Shown: positions 19,101 to 25,731 of the stretch, piece after piece | Position numbering within the stretch: position 1 is the first letter of the stretch | Layout of the letters: the number at the start of each line of letters is the position of its first letter | DNA from: a virus | Direction: 5' to 3' (one strand) | Virus record (IMG/VR): IMGVR_UViG_3300021246_000037 | Location: 1 to 29,040 of that record | DNA: 29,040 nt | The notes under the pieces: generated by a model | Told to the model about the DNA's origin: nothing | Seen by the model: only the letters and a program-made list of their open reading frames with translations | The model's database searches: none | Position numbers and translations under genes: made by a program

Positions 19101-20565
19101 AGATTTACAAGACAAAATTGGAGATTTTAGAAATGCTCTTTCTGAAATATTAAAATCAGATAAACGTAGAACTAGAACTATTATACAAAAAGTTCTTGAA
19201 CCTTACGTTGATACTAATGATAATGATTTTGTTAAACTTTCTCGTAAAGCTGTAAATGATTTCTTTGATTGGGCAGTACAATGTAAATCAGGAAATGAAT
19301 CTATCAATAAAGATATTGCTAGAATATTATTAGAAGAAGGTGGAATTGGTGAGGAAGTTATAAGTTTTGTTAAATCTGTAAAAAGAAATCCAGAACATCC
19401 TCTTCATGATAATGAAATAATTAATATTATTGAAGTGGTTCCTTCTAAGTTATCTGGAGAAGGTCATCCTACTAATATTAAAATTAAGGGGTTAGATAAC
19501 AAAGTATATGATCAAAATAATATCATATTTGCTTTTAGAGAACTTCGTGATTATTTAAAAGGACAAAAGAAATCAGAGTCTAATATATATGACAAACTAA
19601 AACTATTGGCAGTTTTACAATCTGGATTATCCACTTCTCCTATATCGTTCACTAATCTTATTCCTTATGAAGATTTTTCAGAAATATATGGTAAAGTGTT
19701 AGATAGATTAGAGGAGCTACCTAACATGGAAGATTTCTATAACCTAGGAGTGTTCCAAAGAAACAATTGGAATAATGATGACATTGTTCCAACTAAAGCA
19801 GCTATTAAAACATTCATGGGAGTATATAATCCAGCAATGAAGTATTTACCAAAGAATGTAAAAGCTGAAGTTGAAAAAGGAAATATTCCTCCAGTGGTAT
19901 CTATATCTACATTATCTCCAGAAGGTAAAAGCGAATACATTGTATATACATGGAAAGAAATACCTAAAGGGAAAAAAGAATCTCAGATGAGAGAAGAAGG
20001 TGATTTCTCTTTCTTGAAAAAAGGATTGTTTAAGAAGATGTATGATATTAGAGATTTAGAATATATACAGTCATCAAATGACAAAGACTATTTTGTTTAC
20101 AAAGCTGTTAATGCTTGGGGAGATGGATTTAGAGCTCAAGAATTCTATGATGAAGCTCGTGAATCAGTTATAGAGAATGGATTTATTAAAGTTGAAGAAA
20201 CACCAGACAGTGTAGTTATAAATACATTTGGTAAAACTGGTAAGAAAAGTTTAGGTGATAAGTTAAAGGATGCTTCTAAAAGTAAACGTAAACTTCAACA
20301 AAATTTATTTGAACAAAAAGATGAAGATATTCCATTATCAGATGTAGATGATTCTTCAGACGATAAACTTTTTTCACAAATTAATAATGTAAATGTTCTA
20401 TCTTTACAATTGAAAGATGGAAACACATATTTAGTTAGTGATATAACAAATCAAATGATGACAGATATGGGATATACACCTTCAGAAATTGGTAAATTTA
20501 TAAAACAATATAGAAATAGTCCTGAAGGTTTACCAAGTATTAATAGAACTAGTAAAAAATGTTAA
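7174..20565 (+). CDS. Giant virion RNA polymerase of crAss-like type fused to a zincin metallopeptidase
   Basis: A 4463-aa protein with several regions. Residues about 1-560 hold hydrophobic segments (110-129, 196-225, 315-330, 460-470) that could touch or cross membranes. About 900-1240 is coiled-coil-like. Residues 1682-1717 are a Lys/Arg/Ala/Pro tract followed by Glu-rich stretches to about 1876. HEVFH (1943-1947) with LEEHLAEQF (1992-2000) marks a zincin protease. The polymerase core follows. IVFNSGRKVGA (K3017) and TQVTK (K3077) are candidate beta-type active-site lysines. YRIPTQ (3317-3322) matches the RxPT of beta-prime, and GSDFDIDKLSM has the three metal-binding aspartates of the DxDxD motif at 3357, 3359 and 3361. 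TGKYAIGIAAVNQTNHS (3700-3716) and YVDISKGPW (3794-3802) are further motifs I recall from this family. Known family members are packaged and transcribe early genes after injection. The metallopeptidase suggests processing of the giant chain, which is inference. The C-terminus meets the next gene in the same frame after TAA-GCT. Confidence 0.85.
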   Translation: MPDFDKLLNPIIKENNTSLPEINIQEAKRYSSIQFPDYNDNIVSGTPNNEDLESKAELFASMPADKLKGMPVGYDVLAANQRYDAYNPLLKSNEDFAAYGQGWGSKMVNGVSKGLLLTGTTFLQGTVGLVNGLVQWGKDGRFASFYDNDFNRNLDKILKEAEDNAPNYYTDIEKNAKWYSPDYFMTGNFLWDGVVKNLGFAAGAYLTGGVYSAGLKGLAALPGAARLLSMGRAAEAVAASEEALLAVDKGTEAYGKIKALSDSYLRTYNVLDKGHRAVVAGLSTSGEAGFEAYQNLNSFREGKIQEYKNTHGGAEPTGSALEKINRAADDVGNASFLGNVVLLTATNYIQFPKILGSSYKAEKGIINNVTREIEDITTDAAGKYVVKSPKSKILNTLNKIRPYTFSASEAFEEGAQFSIGVGANDYYNKKYNNEATSWLDAVYTGITEGFLSDEGAKNVLIGGLSGAIMMGKSRFQEAKEKSLNTATAVKQFSEYQLSDFTKETKDSVNRGTVLQQEREQLLKEGNITESKDKETDYVINYLTPRIKFGRFDLVKSDIDDLRTLATSDFNQLVKEGKALPTDTKEGYLKRLNEFEQTANNVKSLYQTLNLRYSGQVDEQKNPIYTSAVIDKMVYAATKISDYEQRIPSLTSKLVGSVDNIAEILQDVSEGNLDTFNAAIANLEASDFVNKEELVEALDDSAFMTAKRKFLLKQYSDIKNNPEKYKEKKRTDISEEDQDLGTVKIKTKDGESDYVIGKKYFLGEVIEYTKDGQPVFKTPTVKILGKNEDGTIQMYDVKTKETFSVSPEKLESYNLQGLEETLANPLAKFTIKNRNKLFQHKGFKDKDGNPVQGRVRYNAEKDTLEFYYTDARGKERSKPVTTKQFEKQKGFSLPMIEALEKYDSETQTSIRELLEALATDNAAQYRESVEARNKIIKDLYEDAVEQVESINNKLQANKEKIQKIAQEIDDLKLTKTGKPRARISKTLQKTLDSLAKLREDIQLENEVLLDRKADLEYNIPYFESLIEEYKDFQGGSQDFIDQLNNDLKVLSDLYDVTDKAITDNKKMTELIDELYKKALEGFNEYIDNLRASVKRTDNVVVPLYLDELQERVEKMLGEEGAKYYIANKEGLTELVSSLQDAIYDYQEKHDLPELTRKVEALPRELEELIQGLDDLVNRYIATGKVLDKFQSFVEEQNRLEEEQRAMATNKERKAELEATKDVKAIQNKRQGGKYEPVAKKPSQVIGRATMAPNTGKPHQVRANNFGARLDSLPEGSVYGVYITKNNQDEKIPGLMDHLRTNERGNIDDSIDTDSTVALLMVNEEGIPVDEFGQTISNPADYISKGIYQVFADDKLTWDAKWSKDGKTEESMFRKGTPENIEKAVRKAYAEWKESVLKSKEIGQLHTIAASFGIPQYVLDENNEPDYNTRTSAQDAGLVSAQDLETKIVLRVPKTEAEGSQGLTSYESATGKVFIQLPNAIVPVQNRKHTEEEASSIFDALVKLAEYANDIYQDMKDPEPTRILEYLKSVVYWGIPLDAQGNKKPAGYNSIFFETDQKTGALKLTISKEGLDFTFTPTELLRNKNSVIEKIMNIYGNVNSQLLDDINREYEQIISISEDGQVESIKWQNYQTYLLSNTSPTGETRDTPLSIAMRPLNDAEDVNRSGIYFYTTDNADDYAFAETKKAAKKTSKKRAPVNTKKSTRKKPTSKKPAPKKASKEEEEEIDNTDIDPDGETINTFTFPDGKKISYVVHPNILNMKGKGVIILKDEEDYDAVVEKIGANPANKGKNAEQLLLRTITKHATTVLETREEETVEEEEGDEDFDTLFTKGVTVGKTTPKSKKSLKEEEGEEAPVSNNLKKLMDAAKNEDEDEEALREKILNSVDEIETEDWNSIEEFIKKVLPIIPFYRVKNLIKATNGRQAYGMFKDAAVYVYENAEVGTTYHEVFHAVWRMFTSPQEQQAILNELRNRKGTFFDRKSRTDISFSDATDIQLEEHLAEQFRDYVQEGKVPSKPAEGKPFIVKLFADLVKFIKEMFLGPNAQSNTDKLFEKITSGYFAKATPYAAELSFANKGFIEINEVTDTEGAQFSEVVRLSDKIRHEVIEHMTYSTLLKLTENDASLFQDPKISKLDLYDGLKQDILTRIAKDAVVVEKLYNEEKIGKRVRNEELQRIDGLTTEIQEGWDSIVDQYEDYLRGYNVEFDENDNIQLNDDNIVKESDKFDATKIDAFKKANRAIKLLLSTVPYLNEKGKLDKSSINGARLIPVSQVNITLLNTLSDARNIDEMLEKLKTLAKNDPNYKTLYKRITKKDVIEDGLALNKVKTRGNLQLISSIWSLFKKYNSTVKVVSVLENGEVILKNAFLSNAAEQLRQTYLNSITTSAKSGKGLFKYSPKAKGYFVNRKKLNDTSLVSKTGMVKFLNELGVTFTVSELNRLEIENPKEYAKFKSAVGGLKSSLYSIGKVSSFYMSTLSIGNRLYELAEIKSLVSNPETDSTFYNINGEMTQSYIGPNAASQLFETLDQINALTAEELSTTPQFSYLLSDSFVKGSTILKKLFASNFAKKESKSETPLFTVGYVGGFENNMTGKKKQSSKLNYKDRLLQELNLNIKGWFLNLVPGDASIEHMIYMGNEFDYKMLSTGMGAIHKVFKDYFLSELAVSQEKDRPFVEAEGRKRTDLRFFKSILANTKESEEDKRNKLHDAIVEYAKTNSFEETYSKFEKQINSAIDNYISTSSESLKETLESYGLIGVNDFGKLTIQNTMFPKGMSEKEMGLQLKVVTANYMVSNIEMHKLLYSDPYQYADELKRTKSFNSPRQLIIGGKDSINQLFNAIWNKGFKKGDIGYTDFTRGYFRTVTHQDVIGEIDLPGYEPYTETDGAGIISYPAYRHFRIRAAQWSDGDERQYKYEMAWEKQDKAMKAEKAGDKKLADELYDSLSLEEIQILDAGNPKVQSAFTDLKPIVSGNKADGNTFNDVVLDKFALYPLSYRLMSELNPNSNAVKLYNKMQNENVDYIVFNSGRKVGAMNDHPTYDSEGNFNNAAYIAKGKKRNIINVPFEIMSVQSEVPSKEKDEIKRATQVTKLVTLDTLEAGIPTDFMTDETFENRYEAWYNLDENAKKEASPLFKEIQNNQALLESIINKGYNNLLKSLGIQETITTSKEGVKTKAFKIVNFSSAATTLRNEILKRHVNSNIIMALNDFIKGESVLEATPAYQQIRNILYSIADREVISGKITGGMKVQISSTMLEENKIKPITRKIKGKNTLVFQSDVLDFYSMKEGDKEINVCQMMVGRWFKSPLSDKDLLDYLNNTPEGQEILKGFAYRIPTQKQNSIDVFKIKQFLLEEFKDSVVVPSALVAKVGSDFDIDKLSMYFKNVKVNSKGYPQLIKFTTGEETLKDRYYDWVLENSNRDTKNYIQWLAKPSVKEIKEKFNDLRNQIKDKYKGDIRIKREELYNSYQENISVAKEKLTDQELYIKELFAESSTVFFNLPQEEIDDYFNLKNELRLRGLDGPVELENYLGLTLLKIQSSENAEVIDTLNDLAEYYKQQLVAIGAKQEYVNTITKDALAMFKQDKNISLSQITSKMNIIRDEVEERYGIEMMSNNLEVAKEIAETDELPTLEEFSKLSEYEQNTRKAVENAYIKSLQDITVHKSNYARLIQPNSAEDMKSLSKKIATKVSGSTFNYKDAGNMLNRMFMSSLRHAFVTGKYAIGIAAVNQTNHSLNQRQLVYIDKRKLADVDEKDALWLADASIHFRNYNSVVTKDKGSVATLSKIRNAERSKKFPNGQDISDIIGQFIDGYVDISKGPWIMELGATPNVASTWLFLVKIGVPINEIAYFMNQPIIRDYLKSIEKAGYSYLFMPKFVTSMLNEYNPKKELDAKKLFNDRKGYRIPSESELEGMLGKTTSELTRAEKYNQQMILLEFMKYAKLGEQLFHVTQGTNFDTSNFNDPYLVWKKSKQLEKARKTVISDVDEILDNSFLGDLQDKIGDFRNALSEILKSDKRRTRTIIQKVLEPYVDTNDNDFVKLSRKAVNDFFDWAVQCKSGNESINKDIARILLEEGGIGEEVISFVKSVKRNPEHPLHDNEIINIIEVVPSKLSGEGHPTNIKIKGLDNKVYDQNNIIFAFRELRDYLKGQKKSESNIYDKLKLLAVLQSGLSTSPISFTNLIPYEDFSEIYGKVLDRLEELPNMEDFYNLGVFQRNNWNNDDIVPTKAAIKTFMGVYNPAMKYLPKNVKAEVEKGNIPPVVSISTLSPEGKSEYIVYTWKEIPKGKKESQMREEGDFSFLKKGLFKKMYDIRDLEYIQSSNDKDYFVYKAVNAWGDGFRAQEFYDEARESVIENGFIKVEETPDSVVINTFGKTGKKSLGDKLKDASKSKRKLQQNLFEQKDEDIPLSDVDDSSDDKLFSQINNVNVLSLQLKDGNTYLVSDITNQMMTDMGYTPSEIGKFIKQYRNSPEGLPSINRTSKKC

Positions 20566-20568
20566 GCT

Positions 20569-23500
20569 ATGCCTTGTAAAATTCAAATAAAAGAAAATAT
20601 TACTCAAGATATTGAAAACAAAACAGATTATGCTTTTAATAAATCTTTAAAAGATGCACAAGATATTGCTAGAGATGTTAATGCAGAGTATGGTATAAGC
20701 ATTGTAAAATTTGTACAAAGTGCTTCAGATTTTATAGATAGGATAATTAATATTCCTCAAGATCTTATTGATAGATATTATAATCATGAACTATCTCTTG
20801 AGGAAGAAGATGCTCGTAAAGCTCAACAAGAAGACGCTGAAAGGACTGGTGAAGAATACAAAGATGATTACATGTTTCAAAAAGAAACTGAAGAACTTCC
20901 ATCATCTAGAGCATCAGAAGAAACTTTAAATAAAGTGAAAGCACTTATTGCTAAAATGGGTGTTAAAATACAAGACCTTCAAGACTATCTAAAAGGAAAC
21001 CCTGATGTAAATACAACTGATGTAAATGGTTTAGCTGATCTTGTAAGAGGTATTGTTGCCATTGCTGAAGGTAAAGAAGAGGTAGCTCTTACAGAAGAGA
21101 TGGTACACATTGCTACAGCTATTATAGAGAAGGTAGATCCAAAGTTTGTAACAGAAATGATTTCTAAAATAGACAGATTTGCTATTTATAAAAAAGTTCT
21201 TAATGCTTATAAAGACGATAAGAACTATCAACTACCTAATGGAAAACCTGACATTAGAAAGATTAAAAAGGAAGCTGTAGATAAACTTATAGTTGAACTT
21301 ATAATCAATAAGTCTGAGGGCTCTGTAGAGTTTCCTGAACTAATGGAAGAACTTCCTAGAACAATGATTCAAAAAATATGGAATGCTATTCTTGATTTCT
21401 TTTCAGGAAGATATAGAAAAGCTAACATAGATATATTTGAGCAAGTAACAGAAAGAATTTTAGAAGGAGAAGTTGAGAACATTGAAAACATTTCTGATAT
21501 GGAAGGAATTTTTCTTCAGAAGAAATCTTCTAAACTATCTGAAAAACAAAAAGAATTACAAGAACTAATTCTTGATACAAAAGATAGAATCAAAAAGAGA
21601 GAGAGTAAAGAAAAGGTTGATCCTTTATTAGCAGATAGTGAAGAAGCTTCTAATTTTTATGTAGAATTAGAAACTAATGGCAATGAAAGAAAAATTACCA
21701 AACGTGTTACTGATAGAGTTAAAGCTTGGTATGAACAAAGATTTGGAAAGAATAAAAAGTTTACTAAAGAAGAAGAGTTCATTAATGACTTCAAAAGAGA
21801 CAATGGTATAAAGTATCATTTCTATTTTGAAGACATACATGATAGATATTTTAAAGAAGATGGAACTAGAAGAGAAACTCCTCTTTCTAGAACTGTAGAT
21901 GTGGTTGGTTCTGATGAAGAAATCTATGAAAGACTTGAGCAATATTATGTTGATTTAGTTAAGAAGTTTTCTGAAGGTAAAAAGAATCCTTTAGTATTCT
22001 CAGAAGTAGTTGTATATGATCCTAAAGAACAAGAAGCTGGAACCATTGACCTTTTAATAATAGAAGAGAATGGTAAAGCTAATATATTTGATTGGAAATT
22101 TATGACTGTATCTGCCACTGCAGAAGATGTAGCTTGGTATAAACAAGGAGCATATAATATACAACTTGGAAGATATAAAGATATACTAAGAGATTCTTAT
22201 GGGGTGAAAGAGTTTGGACAGATGCGAGCTATTCCTATACTAATGGATGTTAAACGTAAGAATTGGAGAAATCCAGATTCTGATTTAGTAGTTAAAGGAA
22301 TTGAGATTGGTTCTGTAAATGTTAGTAAAATAAAAGATTTTACATTAGTTCCTGTTTCAGAAGAAACTGAATCAACTGGTAATGAGGAATTAGATGAAGC
22401 AATTACACAATTAAATGCAGTGTTAAAACAAGTAGGGAAAGAAGATGTCACTAATGAAGATGAGAAAAGATTCAAAGGTGAAAGAATGAATGCTCTTTCT
22501 AAAGCTATACGTGCTGCACAAAGTGCTAATAATCTTGTTCCATTGATTCAAGTAATTAAATTGATGCGAAAAGAAGGGCAAAATTTAATCAATGATTGGG
22601 AAACAATTTATAATAAAAAAGCAGCTTCTGCTGATGATATAAATGATGCACAACTTTCTGAATATGCAGATAGCCTTAGAGAGTATATGGCCATATCACA
22701 AGTTTTTGGCTCTATGAATGACTTAATAGGAAATTTAATATATGATAAGTCTGAAATAAAAAATGCTAAAACTGATAAACAAAAAGAAGATTTAGCTAGA
22801 CGTAAAGCTTATTTAGAAAATATAGACAATGAAGCAAAACTTATTCGTCTATCTTCTAAAAAGGTAGAAAAGATCACTGGAAAGTTTGCAGATAAGTTTA
22901 TGGGAGAAAGAAATCTTGTACAAGGTTTATTATCTCCACAAGCTGTTTGGTCTGGAATAGGTTCTTTCTTTAGAGGGGCATCAGAGGTTCCTTTACCTTC
23001 TGTTAGTATATTGTTTAAATTAGTTACAAACGCTAAGGGTAGAGCTAGAAGAGATGCATTGAAAGAAGTAGAAGAGTTAATGGCTATCAGAAAAAGAATA
23101 ACTGATAAAGGAGGAGATGTTAGAAAGTATATACAACAACTGTATCAAAAAGATGATAAGAATAAATTAGTTAATAAAATTATATATAAATATAAAAAAG
23201 AATTTACTGATCTAGTTGATAAAAATGCTGCTGAAGAATTCCCTAGTAAAGAATGGTTATACAATAATATAGATAGAGAAGGTTATCAAAAAGAAGCAAA
23301 TGAAGTTTTAGAAAAAAGAATAGAAAGACTTAAACGAATCTATTCTGAAGATAAGGAAATGATGAACAAACTTATTCTTCAAGAAAAAAGAATGTTTGAT
23401 GTTACTAGAAATGATTTTACAGGTTGGAATAATTATATCATCAAGAGAAATCCTGCAAGGTCTATAGACAAAAATGGAATTGAAACTTCTCCATGGTTAT

Positions 23501-25719
23501 CAGATGAATATAAAAATATTCAAAATGATAAAGAACTTCTTGATTTATATAATTTTTTAATTAAAACAAATAAAAAAGCATCTGATGTTGGTTATTTAGA
23601 AAACAAAGTTCATTCTACATTTCTACCATTTGTTAGAAAATCAATGGCTGAAAGTCTTGCATGGGATTTTTCTCTTTCTTCTATAATGAATTTTGGTAAT
23701 GGATTATCTCTACAAGCAGATGATATTGGTTTTGGTAATGTAAATGAATTAACAGGTGAAATACAACATAGTATACCAAAGTATTACACTTCAGATTTTT
23801 CAATGAAAAAAGATGAAGCAGGTAACACTATACATGACTATACAGATGTAAGTGAAGACTTGTTTAAGAATATGATTTTATATATAAATCATATGCACAA
23901 CTATAAATATCTTTCTGAAGTTGAAGGTCAAGCACAGCTTATTAAAACTGTTGAGGGTTTTAAAAAACATTTAGCTACAACAAGATCAGGAGATGTTATA
24001 ATAAAACCTAATGGTGAGCCAGAAGAATTAAAAGGGAATGAACAAAATACTAAAATATTTGATGACTTCCTAAGAGCTTTATTGTATGAGCAAAAGTATC
24101 CTCTTTCTGATACAGATACTTCTATAAGCACAGGTCTTGTAAAACAAATGAAAAAACTTATAAATGGTGTTTCAAAAGCTGCAGGAGGTAAAGAAGTTTT
24201 TACAGATCTTGATAAACCTAGTGCCACTTCTTTGTTTAAATCAATGGATAGTTTAAATAGAGCTTTTCAATTAAAAACATTAGGATTGGACATTGTATCA
24301 GGAGCAGTGAATTTATTTGGTGCAAACATTCAAGTTATTACACAGGCAGGTAATTATTTTACTAAATGGGATTATTTTAAAAACTTCAATGGTTTAATAG
24401 GAAGTAGATTTAAAAACGATGATGATCGTAAAATGTTTTTAAAATTAATAGACACTTTCATGCCTCTTAAAGATGATCCTACATATGACAAATTAAAAGA
24501 AGCAGGGCTATCAAAAATAACTCAACAAAACTTTTCTGATTGGTTAATGTTATTTATGAGAGAACCTGAACAACATGTTGAGAAATCTATATTTCTAACT
24601 CTATTAGATAATTCAATGATTGTTGATGGAAAAATTGTTAACATTAGAGAATTTGTAAAAAGTAAATATAAAGATAGATGGAACTCTGCAAGTGATTATG
24701 CAGGTTCATCTAAAAAAATAGAAGATGAAATAAAAGAATTAAAGAGTACAAGTTCTATAACTAATACAATGAAGTTAGAAAATGATGAACTTGTTATTCC
24801 TGGTCTTGATTTAAACAATTTTAAAGAAATTGATAGAGTTACAAAGCTTAGTAGACGTATTTCTAGAAATGCAGTGGGGGGTATGTCAGATTCTGATATA
24901 AATAGAATGTCAATGAGTGTTTGGGGAAGATCTATGATGGTATTTAAGAACTGGATTCCTAAACTTCTTGATACACGTTTTGGAGAATTAAGAAAAATAT
25001 CAGATGATTTCTCTGTAACAATAGATGAAAATGGTTTAACTGAAGGGGAGAAATATGATATTGGTAGAGTTAGGCTTTGGTGGGGAGTGTTAGCATCTTC
25101 TATAAATGATAAAAGTTTTAATGTTTTAAATATATTACAAGTTAATGATAAGGGTCTTCTTTTATTAGATAAAATGTATATAGATTATAAAGCATCTTAT
25201 GAGAAAAGAACAGGTGAAAAATTTACCATGACAAAAGAAGATTTCAATGAAATGATTAGAACAAATTTAAGAAATCAAGTACAGGAGTTAACAATGCTAC
25301 TTATTTTATTTGGTTTAAAATTATCTATGGGAATGTTACCTCCTGATGATGATGAAGATAGAGCTAGTAAGAACTTTTTTAGATATTCTCAAAGAGTTGT
25401 AGATAAATTTGTTGGAGAGCTTTCATTCTTTTATAATCCATTAGAAGCAGAACATCTTTTAAGTGGTTCAATGTTCCCTGCAATTGGAGTTTTCTCAGAT
25501 GTAATAAAGTTCACTTCACATTTTTCTAGTCAAGTTTTAGGTTTTGAAATATCTGATCCAACTCTATCTGAAGAAGATGTTAGAAAGAAAGCACAGCCTG
25601 TTAAATATTTAGCTAAAATGTTACCTGTAACAAAATCGTTAATTACATATGGAGCTATATTTAATGATGACTTTGCTAAAGAATTTGATATTACAATACA
25701 GAAAAATAATAATAGATAA
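20569..25719 (+). CDS. Giant virion-associated protein with degenerate zincin and PD-(D/E)XK nuclease domains
   Basis: A 1716-aa protein, probably packaged with the polymerase. The N-terminal part (about 140-300) reads like the zincin of the preceding giant protein, but HExxH has become EEMVH (176-180), so zinc peptidase activity is probably lost. The tail WNAILDFFSG...DIFEQVTERILEGE (271-301) parallels the zincin tail there. A PD-(D/E)XK nuclease centre of RecB/Cas4 type follows: E479 in FSEVVVYD, D494 in GTIDLL, D508 and K510 in IFDWK, then QLGRY (532-536). The remaining 1150 residues are mostly helical with hydrophobic stretches (about 1238-1264 and 1570-1590) and conserved-looking MVFKNWIPKLLDTRFGEL. 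The start MPCKIQIKENIT sits one codon past the stop of the upstream gene, in the same frame, suggesting termination-reinitiation. The nuclease target could be host DNA, phage DNA ends or RNA; the sequence does not say. Confidence 0.75.
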   Translation: MPCKIQIKENITQDIENKTDYAFNKSLKDAQDIARDVNAEYGISIVKFVQSASDFIDRIINIPQDLIDRYYNHELSLEEEDARKAQQEDAERTGEEYKDDYMFQKETEELPSSRASEETLNKVKALIAKMGVKIQDLQDYLKGNPDVNTTDVNGLADLVRGIVAIAEGKEEVALTEEMVHIATAIIEKVDPKFVTEMISKIDRFAIYKKVLNAYKDDKNYQLPNGKPDIRKIKKEAVDKLIVELIINKSEGSVEFPELMEELPRTMIQKIWNAILDFFSGRYRKANIDIFEQVTERILEGEVENIENISDMEGIFLQKKSSKLSEKQKELQELILDTKDRIKKRESKEKVDPLLADSEEASNFYVELETNGNERKITKRVTDRVKAWYEQRFGKNKKFTKEEEFINDFKRDNGIKYHFYFEDIHDRYFKEDGTRRETPLSRTVDVVGSDEEIYERLEQYYVDLVKKFSEGKKNPLVFSEVVVYDPKEQEAGTIDLLIIEENGKANIFDWKFMTVSATAEDVAWYKQGAYNIQLGRYKDILRDSYGVKEFGQMRAIPILMDVKRKNWRNPDSDLVVKGIEIGSVNVSKIKDFTLVPVSEETESTGNEELDEAITQLNAVLKQVGKEDVTNEDEKRFKGERMNALSKAIRAAQSANNLVPLIQVIKLMRKEGQNLINDWETIYNKKAASADDINDAQLSEYADSLREYMAISQVFGSMNDLIGNLIYDKSEIKNAKTDKQKEDLARRKAYLENIDNEAKLIRLSSKKVEKITGKFADKFMGERNLVQGLLSPQAVWSGIGSFFRGASEVPLPSVSILFKLVTNAKGRARRDALKEVEELMAIRKRITDKGGDVRKYIQQLYQKDDKNKLVNKIIYKYKKEFTDLVDKNAAEEFPSKEWLYNNIDREGYQKEANEVLEKRIERLKRIYSEDKEMMNKLILQEKRMFDVTRNDFTGWNNYIIKRNPARSIDKNGIETSPWLSDEYKNIQNDKELLDLYNFLIKTNKKASDVGYLENKVHSTFLPFVRKSMAESLAWDFSLSSIMNFGNGLSLQADDIGFGNVNELTGEIQHSIPKYYTSDFSMKKDEAGNTIHDYTDVSEDLFKNMILYINHMHNYKYLSEVEGQAQLIKTVEGFKKHLATTRSGDVIIKPNGEPEELKGNEQNTKIFDDFLRALLYEQKYPLSDTDTSISTGLVKQMKKLINGVSKAAGGKEVFTDLDKPSATSLFKSMDSLNRAFQLKTLGLDIVSGAVNLFGANIQVITQAGNYFTKWDYFKNFNGLIGSRFKNDDDRKMFLKLIDTFMPLKDDPTYDKLKEAGLSKITQQNFSDWLMLFMREPEQHVEKSIFLTLLDNSMIVDGKIVNIREFVKSKYKDRWNSASDYAGSSKKIEDEIKELKSTSSITNTMKLENDELVIPGLDLNNFKEIDRVTKLSRRISRNAVGGMSDSDINRMSMSVWGRSMMVFKNWIPKLLDTRFGELRKISDDFSVTIDENGLTEGEKYDIGRVRLWWGVLASSINDKSFNVLNILQVNDKGLLLLDKMYIDYKASYEKRTGEKFTMTKEDFNEMIRTNLRNQVQELTMLLILFGLKLSMGMLPPDDDEDRASKNFFRYSQRVVDKFVGELSFFYNPLEAEHLLSGSMFPAIGVFSDVIKFTSHFSSQVLGFEISDPTLSEEDVRKKAQPVKYLAKMLPVTKSLITYGAIFNDDFAKEFDITIQKNNNR

Positions 25720-25731
25720 CAATGCTATATT

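Noticed and set aside
20545-20575. Programmed -1 frameshift at AAAAAA before the stop of the giant gene
   Set aside because: The run does not fit an X XXY YYZ slippery heptamer in the reading frame, and the next gene is in the same frame, so a shift would not join the two.
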